From CAZFER01 sp964517495 (lineage in GTDB: Bacteria; Hinthialibacterota; Hinthialibacteria; Hinthialibacterales; Hinthialibacteraceae): a DNA stretch of 64,000 nt. The notes beneath the pieces are model-generated. The model was not told the DNA's origin. It ran no database searches and saw only the letters and a list, made by a program, of their open reading frames with translations. The stretch spans positions 62,001 to 126,000 of the forward strand of contig CAZFER010000007.1 of assembly GCA_964517495.1 (NCBI GenBank), read 5' to 3'. Made by a program: the position numbers and the translations under genes. Shown in pieces: positions 49,730 through 59,217 of the stretch (its first letter is position 1; each line of letters begins with the position of its first letter).

Positions 49730-50638
49730 ATGTTAAAATTTAAAGTCATTGTTCAAGTCATGTTGGTGTGCTTTCTGTTTGTGGCTTTTTTTCAATCCAG
49801 TGTTTATGCCGCGGATGAACCCCTTCGCATTATCGCATTTGGCGCCCATCCTGACGATTGCGAATTACGGGTGGGTGGTTGTGCCATTAAATGGAGCAAT
49901 ATGGGCCATAAAGTGAAATTCGTCTCCCTGACTAACGGTGATATCGGCCACTCAATCATCGCTGGCGCGCCTCTTGCCCAGCGCCGCACCGCTGAAGTGG
50001 AAGCAGCAGCAGAAATCCTGGGAATAGAAACACAAGTGTTGGATATTCATGATGGCGAGTTAATGCCCACCCTGGAAAACCGCAAAACCATCATTCGCCT
50101 GATTCGAGATTGGAAAGCGGATATCGTCATTACCCATCGACCCAACGATTATCACCCCGACCACCGGTACACCAGTATTCTGGTGCAGGATGCGGCTTTT
50201 ATGGTTACCGTCCCCTTTATGTGTCCGGATGTCCCCCATCTCAAACGCAATCCTGTTTTCCTTTATTCACCTGACCGGTTCCAAAAACCAAATCCCTTCC
50301 AACCCGATGTGATTATCAGCATCGATGACGTCTTCACACAAAAAATGAAAGCCTTGGATTGCCTGAAATCCCAATTCCAGGAACGAGGCGCTGGAGGCAA
50401 TGGCGATCCTTCCTCCTTCTTCAAAGGCACCCCGGAAGAAAGTTTGGAATGGATCACCAATCGTTTTGCCCCTCGTTTTCGATTACACGATGAATGGAAA
50501 CCGTTACTGGAATCCTACTATGGAGAAGAAAAAGCCCAAGACATTGAGTATGTCGAGGCCTTTGAAATATGCGAATATGGAAGCCAGCCCTCACGAAATG
50601 AACTCAAACGGCTGTTTCCATTTTATCCAGAAGATTAA
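49730..50638 (+). CDS. Exported PIG-L/LmbE-family deacetylase
   Basis: 302 residues with a signal peptide (V-M-L-V-C-F-L-F-V-A-F... V-Y-A-A). The zinc-binding signature A-H-P-D-D-C-E is at residues 39-45, and the second metal block H-R-P-N-D-Y-H-P-D-H is near 136-145. The family removes N-acetyl groups from sugars such as GlcNAc-type compounds. The export signal suggests action on outside glycans. RBS GGGGAG. It is flanked by two copies of a dispersed palindromic repeat. Confidence 0.9.
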   Translation: MLKFKVIVQVMLVCFLFVAFFQSSVYAADEPLRIIAFGAHPDDCELRVGGCAIKWSNMGHKVKFVSLTNGDIGHSIIAGAPLAQRRTAEVEAAAEILGIETQVLDIHDGELMPTLENRKTIIRLIRDWKADIVITHRPNDYHPDHRYTSILVQDAAFMVTVPFMCPDVPHLKRNPVFLYSPDRFQKPNPFQPDVIISIDDVFTQKMKALDCLKSQFQERGAGGNGDPSSFFKGTPEESLEWITNRFAPRFRLHDEWKPLLESYYGEEKAQDIEYVEAFEICEYGSQPSRNELKRLFPFYPED

Positions 50639-50728
50639 ATACAAAGAATGTATTTAACCTGTGTTTGAGGATTTGTATTATAGAGACAATTCACATACCC
50701 CTGGCACTACTCCAGAGATTGTCTTAAC

Positions 50729-50874
50729 ACTGGGTTGACACATCGATCAACCCCCAATCTCATTAACTTCAACCATTTATTCTCTCCAAGTCCCCCCTTG
50801 ATGGGGGGATTTAGGGGGGAAAATCTTAACTTAATGACATTGAGGGCGAACCTATCTGTTCGCCCTATGTTGTG
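50729..50874. repeat. Dispersed palindromic repeat, copy 2, with a nested G/C-run element
   Basis: It opens with ACTGGGTTGACACATCGATC and AACCC (arms GGGTTGA/TCAACCC), as in copy 1. It closes with AGGGCGAAC (50843-50851), a six-base loop and GTTCGCCCT (50858-50866), then ATGTTGT, also as in copy 1. Between them is TCCCCCCTTGATGGGGGGAT plus TTAGGGGGG, a REP-like element similar to 13671-13716. No gene is seen in 50639-50914. Confidence 0.7.
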
Positions 50875-50914
50875 GCACTATAACTTTTGGGTCCAGGGGA
50901 AAATTTATTCCTTA

Positions 50915-52642
50915 TTAAACCAATGGAATAACGCTGGATAATATGTAAACCCAGATAAAACCCGTAATTCCCATCAGAGTTAACATCACCGTCCAGGTTT
51001 TTAAGGTTTGGGTTTCGTTCATACCTGCCATCTGGCCAACAATCCAGAATCCACTGTCGTTCATCCATGAAAATCCGGTAGCCCCAAAACCTATAACCGC
51101 AACAAGATACACCGGATTATATGGCAGAGGAGTCGTCATTTCCATCAAGGATGCCCCAATAATCCCCGCGGTGGTAACCATAGCCACTGTAGCCGAACCT
51201 TGTGCGACTCGAATCAAAGTCGAAGTCAAATAGGCCAGTATCAGGAACGAAAGTCCCCAGTTTTCCGCCGCATCGGCTATCATTTCCCCAATACCCGCCT
51301 CAGCCAACGCTTTACCAAACGAACCACCCGCACAGGTAATAAAGGCGATCACCGCCCCGCTGGCAATCGCTGAACTCAGGCCTTCAAAGGCTTGACTAAA
51401 CGAATATCGCTTTTGGCGAATCAACAACCATATCCCTATCACCGCGCCACCCAGAAAGGCAACATTTTTATCACCCAACGTTTTTAGCCATTGAATCAAG
51501 GATAAGGGCGCTTGCACAATCTCGTCAGGATAGGCGTCTTCCAATAGCAAACGGTTCATATGTATGTAACCATCTTTATGGAGATATTTATCCATTAACA
51601 GGATCGCTTCCGGATTCACCTCAATCCCTTCAAAGCGTTCAGGGCGATAGATGGCTTCTCTGGATAAAACAATGTTTAGGTCAGATAAAACATTGTCAAG
51701 CAAGCGTTTGGAAGGTTCTTCCGCACCGGTATAGGTTTCCAGTAAATCCCTGCTTTCGTCACTTAACTGGCTATTAAAATAAGCCGAGAGCGGATCCACT
51801 TCGTTCTTGATCTTTAATACAAAGGACGATCGGTCTTTTAATTCATCTCCCGCCAATAAGCCATTGCCAGTAAATTGAATGATGATCGAGGCCCCTGCCA
51901 AAAGTACAACCGGTAAAAGAAAAGGCAATAAAGAAAGCGCTAATCCGGGGAGTTCATGATCAGGTTTGTTGGCGGTGGCTTCCAAATCTTTTTGAGAGAT
52001 ACCAAGTACATCCCTCGGCTCGATTGTCATCCGCTTGTTTATCCAATTGGCATACCAAATCCCTCCAATCGCAACCGGAACGATGGCGCAGATAAAACCA
52101 ACCATCATCGTTTGTATTATCGATACGTTTAGAATTTCAGCCACCATGATCGGCCCGGGTGTCGGAGGCACCAGGGCATGGGTTATGGCACCACCCGCCG
52201 CTGTCGCACAAATAATGAGAACATAATCACGTTTGCGCCGTGCATATACCGCCCGAGCCAAAGGAGCGAGCAAATAAAACACCGTATCAAAGAAAACCGG
52301 GATCGATAACACAAAACCGCTGGAGAGTAATGAATAGTTTTCACGCCCTTCACCAAACAAGCGTGAAAAAACGCGCACCACCCGATCCGCCGCCCCACTA
52401 TCCATCAGGCATTTTCCAATAATGGCAGCGAAAGCCAATAACAAACCGATTTGGCCCATCATCTCGCCGAATCGGACAGACACCAACGGGATAGCCTCTT
52501 GGGTCGGTATTCGATCGGATAAAAACGCAATCACCAATGCCGCGGCAATGAGCGCCAAAAAGGCATGAAAGCGCAAATAAAGAATCAAAAAAAGAATAAG
52601 CGCGATACCTATACACAAACAGGCAAGTGGTCCTAACATCAT
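50915..52642 (-). CDS. GntP-family gluconate/sugar-acid permease with a large soluble insertion
   Basis: 575 residues, whereas GntP permeases are usually about 440-450. The N-terminal half has several membrane helices with the family motifs F-D-T-V-F-Y-L-L-A-P-L-A-R and P-P-T-P-G-P. The second half has G-G-S-F-G-K-A-L, Q-G-S-A-T-V-A-M-V-T-T-A-G and M-N-D-S-G-F-W. Between them, about residues 265-395 form a hydrophilic helical segment that the standard members lack. It would import gluconate-like acids by proton symport. It stands at the head of a sugar-use region. Confidence 0.88.
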   Translation of the reverse strand: MMLGPLACLCIGIALILFLILYLRFHAFLALIAAALVIAFLSDRIPTQEAIPLVSVRFGEMMGQIGLLLAFAAIIGKCLMDSGAADRVVRVFSRLFGEGRENYSLLSSGFVLSIPVFFDTVFYLLAPLARAVYARRKRDYVLIICATAAGGAITHALVPPTPGPIMVAEILNVSIIQTMMVGFICAIVPVAIGGIWYANWINKRMTIEPRDVLGISQKDLEATANKPDHELPGLALSLLPFLLPVVLLAGASIIIQFTGNGLLAGDELKDRSSFVLKIKNEVDPLSAYFNSQLSDESRDLLETYTGAEEPSKRLLDNVLSDLNIVLSREAIYRPERFEGIEVNPEAILLMDKYLHKDGYIHMNRLLLEDAYPDEIVQAPLSLIQWLKTLGDKNVAFLGGAVIGIWLLIRQKRYSFSQAFEGLSSAIASGAVIAFITCAGGSFGKALAEAGIGEMIADAAENWGLSFLILAYLTSTLIRVAQGSATVAMVTTAGIIGASLMEMTTPLPYNPVYLVAVIGFGATGFSWMNDSGFWIVGQMAGMNETQTLKTWTVMLTLMGITGFIWVYILSSVIPLV

Positions 52643-52791
52643 CTCCCCCTTAATAGTAATTGGATTTGAAATGTATCAGCCATATACTTTGGATTGGGAA
52701 TTAGAACTTATAATCGGCGCAAGTTTAACATATTCAATTGTAAGATTAAATGGATAGCAGGCAGGATAGCGGTAAGTTTAATCCAAAGGGT

Positions 52792-53604
52792 CTAAAACAT
52801 CATTTCACTCATCCATTTTTTTGCGGATGAGTTCCATTTGATGGCCATCCCATCTTCAGCAAGAAATACGTCGCCTTGATAGTGGCGCTTAAGCACATCC
52901 CGAATAACATGATCATCCTGATTTTCCATATCCGGATAAAAATGAACCAACGCCAAGGCTTCAGGATTGATTTTTTCCGCTATTTCAGCGACTTGTTCCA
53001 AATATAAATGGTAAGGTGTTTCCAATTCAAAAAAACTGCATTCTATTATCAGCAGATCGGCATCGTTCCAAATATCAGTAATTTCATCGAAATAACCGGT
53101 ATCGCTGGTGAAACCGATACGCTTCCCCTCAGACGTCTCAAAAAGAAATCCACACGATCCACCAATGTGTTTCGTCCGCCTTGGATTAATTCGTATCCCC
53201 TCAAGTTCAAACAATTCATCCAATCTAAATGGACATGGGACAAATACCTCTCCAAATCCCTCTTCCAGGCGAATATTATCCATCATCTGCTGGATCGCCT
53301 CGATGGTTCGTTCAGTAGCATGGAGCGTAACAGGCTGGCTGGCTTTAAAACCAGGCGTATATTTCCAAGCCACATAAAGGCGGGTTAAATCGATACAATG
53401 GTCTGGATGGCAATGAGTAATTAACACATGATGCATACTTTCCACCACGGATTCAATATTCTTCACTCGGCAACACCGGCGATAAATGGCACCATGCCCC
53501 AAATCTATCTGTAAATGTTTGCCGTTATCGGCAATTTCGTAGCTGGATTGTGTTGATCGAAATGAAGAGGGCGAACCACATCCATAAACACGCCATTCAA
53601 CCAT
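52792..53604 (-). CDS. Metallo-beta-lactamase-fold hydrolase (RNase Z/AtsA-like)
   Basis: 270 residues. The metal motif H-C-H-P-D-H is at His64-His69, preceded by the I-D-L-G-H-G strand. Later ligands appear in G-F-T-S-D-T-G-Y, E-C-S-F-F and L-V-H-F-Y-P. It lacks a signal peptide, so it is cytosolic. The overall plan fits the RNase Z/arylsulfatase AtsA/phosphodiesterase group; the exact substrate cannot be fixed. RBS GAGGAGA. It reads in the same direction as the GntP gene, with 149 bases between. Confidence 0.85.
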   Translation of the reverse strand: MVEWRVYGCGSPSSFRSTQSSYEIADNGKHLQIDLGHGAIYRRCCRVKNIESVVESMHHVLITHCHPDHCIDLTRLYVAWKYTPGFKASQPVTLHATERTIEAIQQMMDNIRLEEGFGEVFVPCPFRLDELFELEGIRINPRRTKHIGGSCGFLFETSEGKRIGFTSDTGYFDEITDIWNDADLLIIECSFFELETPYHLYLEQVAEIAEKINPEALALVHFYPDMENQDDHVIRDVLKRHYQGDVFLAEDGMAIKWNSSAKKWMSEMMF

Positions 53605-53772
53605 TATTCTCTCCTCTGCAATCTACAAAAAAATCATCAAATCAATCACTATGAATAATAATAAACACTAAAAAAACACTCACTAAACTATATCATATGT
53701 TTCAAAAAAACTTAACACCAATGGAATTATTCTTAACAATATTATGATAATTTTTTGCCTTTTAAAGGCCTA

Positions 53773-54798
53773 TTATGGATCGATTCCATAAAATGAGGGA
53801 TCAATCTGAAATATTTCCAGCCGATCTATCCAAACATGCGCTATACCATCGGATTGGCCTCCAGCGACTTGGATTATGGGAGTGATCACACTTTCTTCAT
53901 CCGGCTCATAAACTAAAACCAACCGCCCTTCTTTATCCACAAATCGATTCGACGTCATGGGGTTATTCATGGCGATAGACCCATCAACATTGGTATTTTG
54001 AGCCAAATCCCCTTTCAAAGCGACCAGCCAAATGGATGCATTGCCATTATCGGCACGCACATTCATCCTCAATGCAAAAGGACCACTGGCGCTCGAGATG
54101 GGCTTTCCAGCAAATAGCATAACCACCTCACCACTTCCAACCGCAAATGCCAATCCTTGATCATCCCGTGAGGTTTCAAATAGGCCTGTTTCAAAATCCA
54201 TCAAGGACACTTCTCCGGTTGCCTGGCTGGTAAATCCACCCGGCAATTCGCTCCAACCATTGGCAGATAAGGGACGTTCGGCAAATTCATACCGCATAAT
54301 CAACTCGGGTGCCATAAGAGGTTCGATCTGAAAGGGGCGAATGAAGAAGGATTTGTTTTCCGCTTCCAACGGTACCGGTTCACCTAAGGGATAAAACAAG
54401 TTGGCATCTTCAAAGATGAGCACTGTTTCACCCAACGCCTTGGAACCGCTCTGTAATGTAAAAGAAAAGAGTGGTCCTTCACCTGCCTGGAATAAAGTCT
54501 CCGTTCCTGCAAAAGAAACCTTTATTACACCCTCATCAGTTGTATTCGATAAAAAAGTGGTATTTTGAAACGCTTCAGCAGGTTGAGGATCATCGGCCAG
54601 GCTTAAGAATTCTGTATTGAAATGAATTTCAAACTGACCGCCAGCCAAACCAAAGCGTTCACTGGCAACAACTGAAATGTTAATCATTTCTCCCGGTTCG
54701 GGAGCACTCTTATCAAAAGAAAATTCTACCACCGTTTGTGCTTGCCCTTCAAAATGAACGATAATAAGTAACGCCATTATCAAAAGACGCTTTGTCAT
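53773..54798 (-). CDS. Secreted cohesin-like domain protein
   Basis: 341 residues with a signal peptide ending E-G-Q-A-Q. Residues 25-160 have the cohesin fold pattern: P-G-E-M-I-N-I-S-V-V-A, A-G-G-Q-F-E-I-H-F-N, G-V-I-K-V-S-F-A-G and L-F-S-F-T-L. The second half (165-335) is a jelly-roll-like carbohydrate-binding domain (A-L-R-M-N-V-R-A-D-N-G, H-V-W-I-D-R-L-E-I-F). No dockerin repeat is found in the window, so a cellulosome cannot be inferred; isolated cohesins are common in non-cellulolytic bacteria. RBS GGAGA. Confidence 0.7.
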   Translation of the reverse strand: MTKRLLIMALLIIVHFEGQAQTVVEFSFDKSAPEPGEMINISVVASERFGLAGGQFEIHFNTEFLSLADDPQPAEAFQNTTFLSNTTDEGVIKVSFAGTETLFQAGEGPLFSFTLQSGSKALGETVLIFEDANLFYPLGEPVPLEAENKSFFIRPFQIEPLMAPELIMRYEFAERPLSANGWSELPGGFTSQATGEVSLMDFETGLFETSRDDQGLAFAVGSGEVVMLFAGKPISSASGPFALRMNVRADNGNASIWLVALKGDLAQNTNVDGSIAMNNPMTSNRFVDKEGRLVLVYEPDEESVITPIIQVAGGQSDGIAHVWIDRLEIFQIDPSFYGIDP

Positions 54799-55072
54799 AT
54801 GTAATTCTCCATCGTGTTAACATATATGCAAAAGGTGGCAAAAGAATGTGATTCACACTTTATTGTCAATTCATCCCAAGCCCCTAAAGTCGTTAAGTTA
54901 AGCATTTTAGCAGAATCCGCCAAATCGGATGGAGCGCAACCCACCGATTTTGAGAAGTCGTTCATATTGTTAATCATAGACATATTTTCTGCTTGTGTTA
55001 ATGTACCTGAACAAAAGCATTTAAAATGAAGCGAATGAAATTTAGAAACAATGATAGGAGAGAAGTTTTAAA

Positions 55073-57193
55073 ATGTTTACAGTGACAAACCAAACAAAAA
55101 TTGTAGGAATCCTCATGATAATGGCAATGACGGCCGTTTGGTCAAGCAGTGCGGCATTCGCCGGCAACGCCGAACGCATCCAACCCTATTCAGAAAATCC
55201 TTACTATTGGCAATACAAAGGCGAACCCGTGTTGCTGCTGGGCGGCAGTTGGCAAGATAATCTTTTCAATCATCCCATTGGCTTGGAAAAACATCTGGAT
55301 TTACTTGTCTCCGTTGGCGGAAACTATGTTCGCAACGTCATGAGTCATCGCAACCGTGGCAATGTTTTTGCATTTGAACAAGTAAACGGCAAGTTCGATC
55401 TTGATCAATGGAACGAGGAATATTGGCGACGTTTTGACAATTTTTTAGCATTGACCCATGAACGCGACATTATCGTTCAGATCGAAATCTGGGCGACATG
55501 GGATTATTACGAAGATCACCAGTCCATTGGCGGATGGTCCAAACAGCCTTTCAACCCGGCGAATACCATTACCTATACATCCGAAGAATCTGGACTCCCC
55601 ACGGTAGTGGACTACCCACCCAAAGGAGAACCCACAGAGCATCCCTTCTTTCATACCGTGCCCGCATTGGATGATAACAAATTGGTACGGAAATATCAGA
55701 CAGCGTATGTGGATAAACTCTTATCGTATTCGCTTAACTATCCCCATGTCCTTTACTGCATGAATAACGAAACCGGTGAACACGTGGAATGGAGCGATTT
55801 TTGGGCGCAATATGTTCGCACAAAAGCTGCCGAGGCTGGCAAACAAATCGAAACCGCCGAGATGCGCCGCAGCGGCAACATCACCACTCCCGATCACCGG
55901 CACATGATTAACAATCCCGATCTCTACACCTTCTTGGACATCTCACAAAACAATACCCAGCGGGGACAAATTCACTGGGACCGCATTCAGCAAATACGCG
56001 CCATGGTAAAAGATCATCCCCGTCCGCTTAACAATAACAAAATATATACCTTCGATCCTGATCCCAACGTGGCTCTGGAACGTTGGTGGCGAGACATCCT
56101 CGGTGGATGCGCTTCTGCCCGTTTCCACCGCCCACACCCACTTGAAGGAGTGGAAGACCATGAAAAACATTCTACCGTCGGCCTCGGCTTAAGCCCCCTG
56201 GCCCAAGCCCACATTCATAGTGCACGTACTCTCCTGAATGAAATGGGCTGGCCTGATGTCAAGCCAGACCTTGGTTTTGTAGAACTTGTAAGTGATCAGC
56301 CACTGGCGGTCAAAACAAACATGACTCATCTGGTCTATACACGTGATGCGGACGGACAAGCACACTTATTCGTTAACGGTAAAAAAGCAGAAGGTGGGAA
56401 CATCGAAGGCGATCTTTCTGCGTGGGACAGCCAAATGCGTTTGGCGCTGGGAAATGAGTTTGTGGGTGACCGAAGTTGGCTGGGCGTCTATCACCATGTG
56501 GCGATTTATAATCACGCGCTGAAACCTTCCGAAATAAAGAATCATTTCTCTGCCGGTAGTCCACAACATCGCGATGGACTCCAAATCCAGTATGCCTTCA
56601 ATGAAAACGAAGGGAACGTGATTCAAGACATCTCAGGGCAAAAACCTGCTCTGAATCTTCATATCCAGGATGCAAACGCTGTGAAATGGCAGAAAAATGG
56701 TCTGGAAATAAAAAAGCCTGTTCTCATCGCAACAAAAATGCCGGCAGAAAGACTTACAAATGCAGTACAGAAAAGCAACGCTTTCACTTTGGAAGTGTGG
56801 ATTACCCCTGCTAAAAAATTCCAAACGGGACCCGCGCGTATTGTAACATTATCCCGGGATCACGGTTCCCGTAACTTTACGTTGGGCCATGATGAAAATA
56901 ACTACGAAATGCGCTTTCGCACTACTACCACCTCTGCAAACGGCTTGCCATCTCTGCATTCAGGCAGCGGCAATCAAGCATCCATCGCGGCTCTCCATTC
57001 CCTCAACCGTGATCGTACTGCTGTTTTTGTAACTCAAGGCAGTCTGTTGAAAGTTGATAAAGATCAACCCAAAAGAGATATCCAGGCTCAATGGTATGAC
57101 CCATCTAACGCCGAGTGGCAGGAAGCGGCACCCAATGAAAATGGATATTACCAGCCACCATCCAAAGAAATGTGGCTGTTGGTTTTAAAATAA
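55073..57193 (+). CDS. Secreted TIM-barrel glycosidase-like protein carrying a permuted LamG-type domain
   Basis: 706 residues with a signal peptide. Residues 30-405 match DUF4038/GH140-type barrels (G-E-P-V-L-L-L-G-G-S-W, I-V-Q-I-E-I-W-A-T-W-D, M-N-N-E-T-G-E-H as probable acid/base, G-G-C-A-S-A-R-F-H-R). The C-terminal 65 residues (A-Q-W-Y-D-P-S-N-A-E-W) match the small beta domain normally following the barrel. Between them residues 409-632 form a LamG/ConA-like domain with its halves swapped. The C-terminal half (H-L-V-Y-T-R-D, A-L-G-N-E, H-H-V-A-I-Y-N) precedes the N-terminal half (F-T-L-E-V-W-I-T-P, N-F-T-L-G-H). RBS AGGAGAG. It forms an operon-like run with the next gene. Confidence 0.8.
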   Translation: MFTVTNQTKIVGILMIMAMTAVWSSSAAFAGNAERIQPYSENPYYWQYKGEPVLLLGGSWQDNLFNHPIGLEKHLDLLVSVGGNYVRNVMSHRNRGNVFAFEQVNGKFDLDQWNEEYWRRFDNFLALTHERDIIVQIEIWATWDYYEDHQSIGGWSKQPFNPANTITYTSEESGLPTVVDYPPKGEPTEHPFFHTVPALDDNKLVRKYQTAYVDKLLSYSLNYPHVLYCMNNETGEHVEWSDFWAQYVRTKAAEAGKQIETAEMRRSGNITTPDHRHMINNPDLYTFLDISQNNTQRGQIHWDRIQQIRAMVKDHPRPLNNNKIYTFDPDPNVALERWWRDILGGCASARFHRPHPLEGVEDHEKHSTVGLGLSPLAQAHIHSARTLLNEMGWPDVKPDLGFVELVSDQPLAVKTNMTHLVYTRDADGQAHLFVNGKKAEGGNIEGDLSAWDSQMRLALGNEFVGDRSWLGVYHHVAIYNHALKPSEIKNHFSAGSPQHRDGLQIQYAFNENEGNVIQDISGQKPALNLHIQDANAVKWQKNGLEIKKPVLIATKMPAERLTNAVQKSNAFTLEVWITPAKKFQTGPARIVTLSRDHGSRNFTLGHDENNYEMRFRTTTTSANGLPSLHSGSGNQASIAALHSLNRDRTAVFVTQGSLLKVDKDQPKRDIQAQWYDPSNAEWQEAAPNENGYYQPPSKEMWLLVLK

Positions 57194-57271
57194 TGCATAC
57201 CGATATTAATTGCTTTCAATGGGCAGACCATTTGTACAAGATCCTTCCCTGAAAAACATAGGAGCAGGAAC

Positions 57272-58825
57272 ATGATAAATCAATTCAAAAAGATACTCTT
57301 TGTATTAAGCATTGTACTTTTCACTTCATCGCCATTCGCCGAAGATTTTGGCCAGAAGGAAATACAAATGTGGCAAACAACCGAATGGAGCGTTGACGAT
57401 GTCAATGTGGATGGAAATCCCTTCGACACCGTTGCCAAAGTGTATTTTCACCATCAATCGTCTGGGCTAAAACATACAACGGAAATGTTTTATGATGATG
57501 CTGGAAATTATCGTTTCCGATTTACTGGCACACGATCGGGTAAGTGGATATTCAAGTCGAAAAGCAATGCGCTTGCCCTAAACAATCTCACAGGTTCAGT
57601 TACAGTCACAGAAAACACCCATCCCCACATCAAAGGTTTTCTCACCCATGTGGGAAACAAATTTGCTATCCAACGTAAAAACAGCGACGACCTTCAAGCC
57701 TATGTTTTCAATGCATACATGAGCCGGGTCAATCACCCAGCCTCTCTCGATGAATTTGGTCCAGATCTGGACAAGGTTACCAAACAGACTAAAGCCTACT
57801 ATCAAGATGCCAGGGACAATGGATTTGAGATCATCTTTATTCACGTCAATAATAATTGGTTTCAACATGGCGTAAGAAAGCATTCCCAACATGAGAGTGA
57901 GAATCCCGATCCTCTTGCCTTTTCAGTGCTCGAAGAAATCATTAAAACCACTCATCAACTGGGTGGCCGTGTTCACATTTGGGCTTGGGGAGATGAATCC
58001 AGACAATGGACGCCGAAAGGTCTGCCTGGCGGAATCAATGGGAAAGCCGATAAACGTCTTCAGCGTTATATTGCCGCTCGACTCGGCCCCCTGCCCGGCT
58101 GGACAATGGGCTACGGTTTCGATCTTCATGAATGGACAAACTCCAAACAGTTGAACACCTGGGCGCAATACCTTCACCAACACTTTGGCTGGCAACATTT
58201 ACTTTGTGCCAGAGGATATATTCTTGAAGGTCCAAACAACATAAACTCCTATGATGGATTTGGCCGGGATGTCCCCTTGAAAACGACTTCACACGGTCCC
58301 GCAGGATATGACGAAATTGTCGAAGACCTCGCAAGTGATAACAATCGTCCTCATCTTTACGGAGAGCGTCATAGTTATAAGCGATCCGGATTTGATCTGG
58401 ATATGGACGGTACACGGCGCCTGCTCTGGGCAGAAATCATGGCTGGTGGGATGGGCGGATTTTTTGGATTTTACCAGGACAGCCCCCACCCGTACCCCAA
58501 GCCAGAACAACTTCGTACTGCCTATACCTTCTGGCATAAAAAGAACCGGTTTCTTCCAGACATGCAACCCCAAAATAATCTCATCTCCGATGGGTATGCC
58601 TTACGAGATCAAGATAAAATGAATTATGTGTTTTATACAACAGACGCCTCATCGATCAAGATCGACTTATCCAAAACTCCCACATCACTCCCTGCCATCG
58701 CTGTTGACGCGAAAAAGGAATACCGTGAGATCAACATTGGTCCACTTAATTCTGGCCAACATACCTGGAAAGCGCCATATAAAAGCGATTGGGCCATGGC
58801 GGTTGGCCACACCCTTACCGATTAG
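57272..58825 (+). CDS. Secreted DUF5060/DUF4038-like glycosidase family protein
   Basis: 517 residues with a signal peptide (F-V-L-S-I-V-L-F-T-S-S-P-F-A). The N-terminal beta sandwich (25-115, Y-R-F-R-F-T-G-T-R-S-G-K-W) is of DUF5060 type, preceding a TIM barrel. In the barrel, I-H-I-W-A-W-G-D-E, M-G-Y-G-F-D-L-H-E-W and A-E-I-M-A-G-G-M-G-G-F-F-G are landmarks. E in H-E-W and E in G-E-R-H are candidate catalytic acids, by analogy only. The C-terminal beta domain ends W-A-M-A-V-G. RBS AGGAG. It sits 78 bases after the previous glycosidase-like gene and probably acts on the same glycan. Confidence 0.78.
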   Translation: MINQFKKILFVLSIVLFTSSPFAEDFGQKEIQMWQTTEWSVDDVNVDGNPFDTVAKVYFHHQSSGLKHTTEMFYDDAGNYRFRFTGTRSGKWIFKSKSNALALNNLTGSVTVTENTHPHIKGFLTHVGNKFAIQRKNSDDLQAYVFNAYMSRVNHPASLDEFGPDLDKVTKQTKAYYQDARDNGFEIIFIHVNNNWFQHGVRKHSQHESENPDPLAFSVLEEIIKTTHQLGGRVHIWAWGDESRQWTPKGLPGGINGKADKRLQRYIAARLGPLPGWTMGYGFDLHEWTNSKQLNTWAQYLHQHFGWQHLLCARGYILEGPNNINSYDGFGRDVPLKTTSHGPAGYDEIVEDLASDNNRPHLYGERHSYKRSGFDLDMDGTRRLLWAEIMAGGMGGFFGFYQDSPHPYPKPEQLRTAYTFWHKKNRFLPDMQPQNNLISDGYALRDQDKMNYVFYTTDASSIKIDLSKTPTSLPAIAVDAKKEYREINIGPLNSGQHTWKAPYKSDWAMAVGHTLTD

Positions 58826-58868
58826 ATTAACTAATCGTCATTATATTGTAACATTAAAGGAGTGTTTG

Positions 58869-59217
58869 ATGCAATCAAGGTTGTTTCTGTCTTTAGCGAT
58901 CGTTTGTGTTTTACTTGCCTCAGCAGTAAGCGCTGAAGATGGTTTGACGAACTCGAAGCCGACACGTGATCAAACTTAATATTTGGGGGCATCATCTTTA
59001 TTACGGCGTAGATCGGCCGGGCTATAAATGGCCGGCCACGTCGGCAGACCGCTATGCGAACGACCCAAACCATAAAAACAGATACGTTGGCGACAACCCA
59101 AACCTCCTCATGGGAACATTGCTGGCCGTACCACCAGAAGTCATCCCTGAGGAACTGGGACTGAAAATCGCGCCGGGTTATTGGCAAGAGTATATTTTCA
59201 AATATTTAACTGTTTAA
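58869..59217 (+). pseudogene. Decayed secreted-protein gene with internal deletion and frameshift
   Basis: A good RBS (AAAGGAG) and ATG at 58869 start a signal peptide (M-Q-S-R-L-F-L-S-L-A-I-V ... A-V-S-A-E-D-G) that stops at 58977 after 36 residues. In the next frame a fragment continues: Y-Y-G-V-D-R-P-G-Y-K-W-P-A-T, R-Y-V-G-D-N-P-N-L-L-M-G-T-L-L-A-V-P-P-E-V, E-E-L-G-L-K, ending at 59217. The second part is the kind of sequence found inside larger planctomycete-type secreted proteins. I read this as a gene that lost most of its middle and end. Confidence 0.6.

Noticed and set aside
53773..54798. Cellulosome component because of the cohesin-like domain
   Set aside because: No dockerin repeats or scaffoldin array occur in the window, and lone cohesin-like domains are common outside cellulosomes.
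54814..55029. Plus-strand frame of 71 residues in the divergent spacer
   Set aside because: No RBS, no family pattern, and an overlapping minus-strand frame is equally open. No basis for calling a gene.
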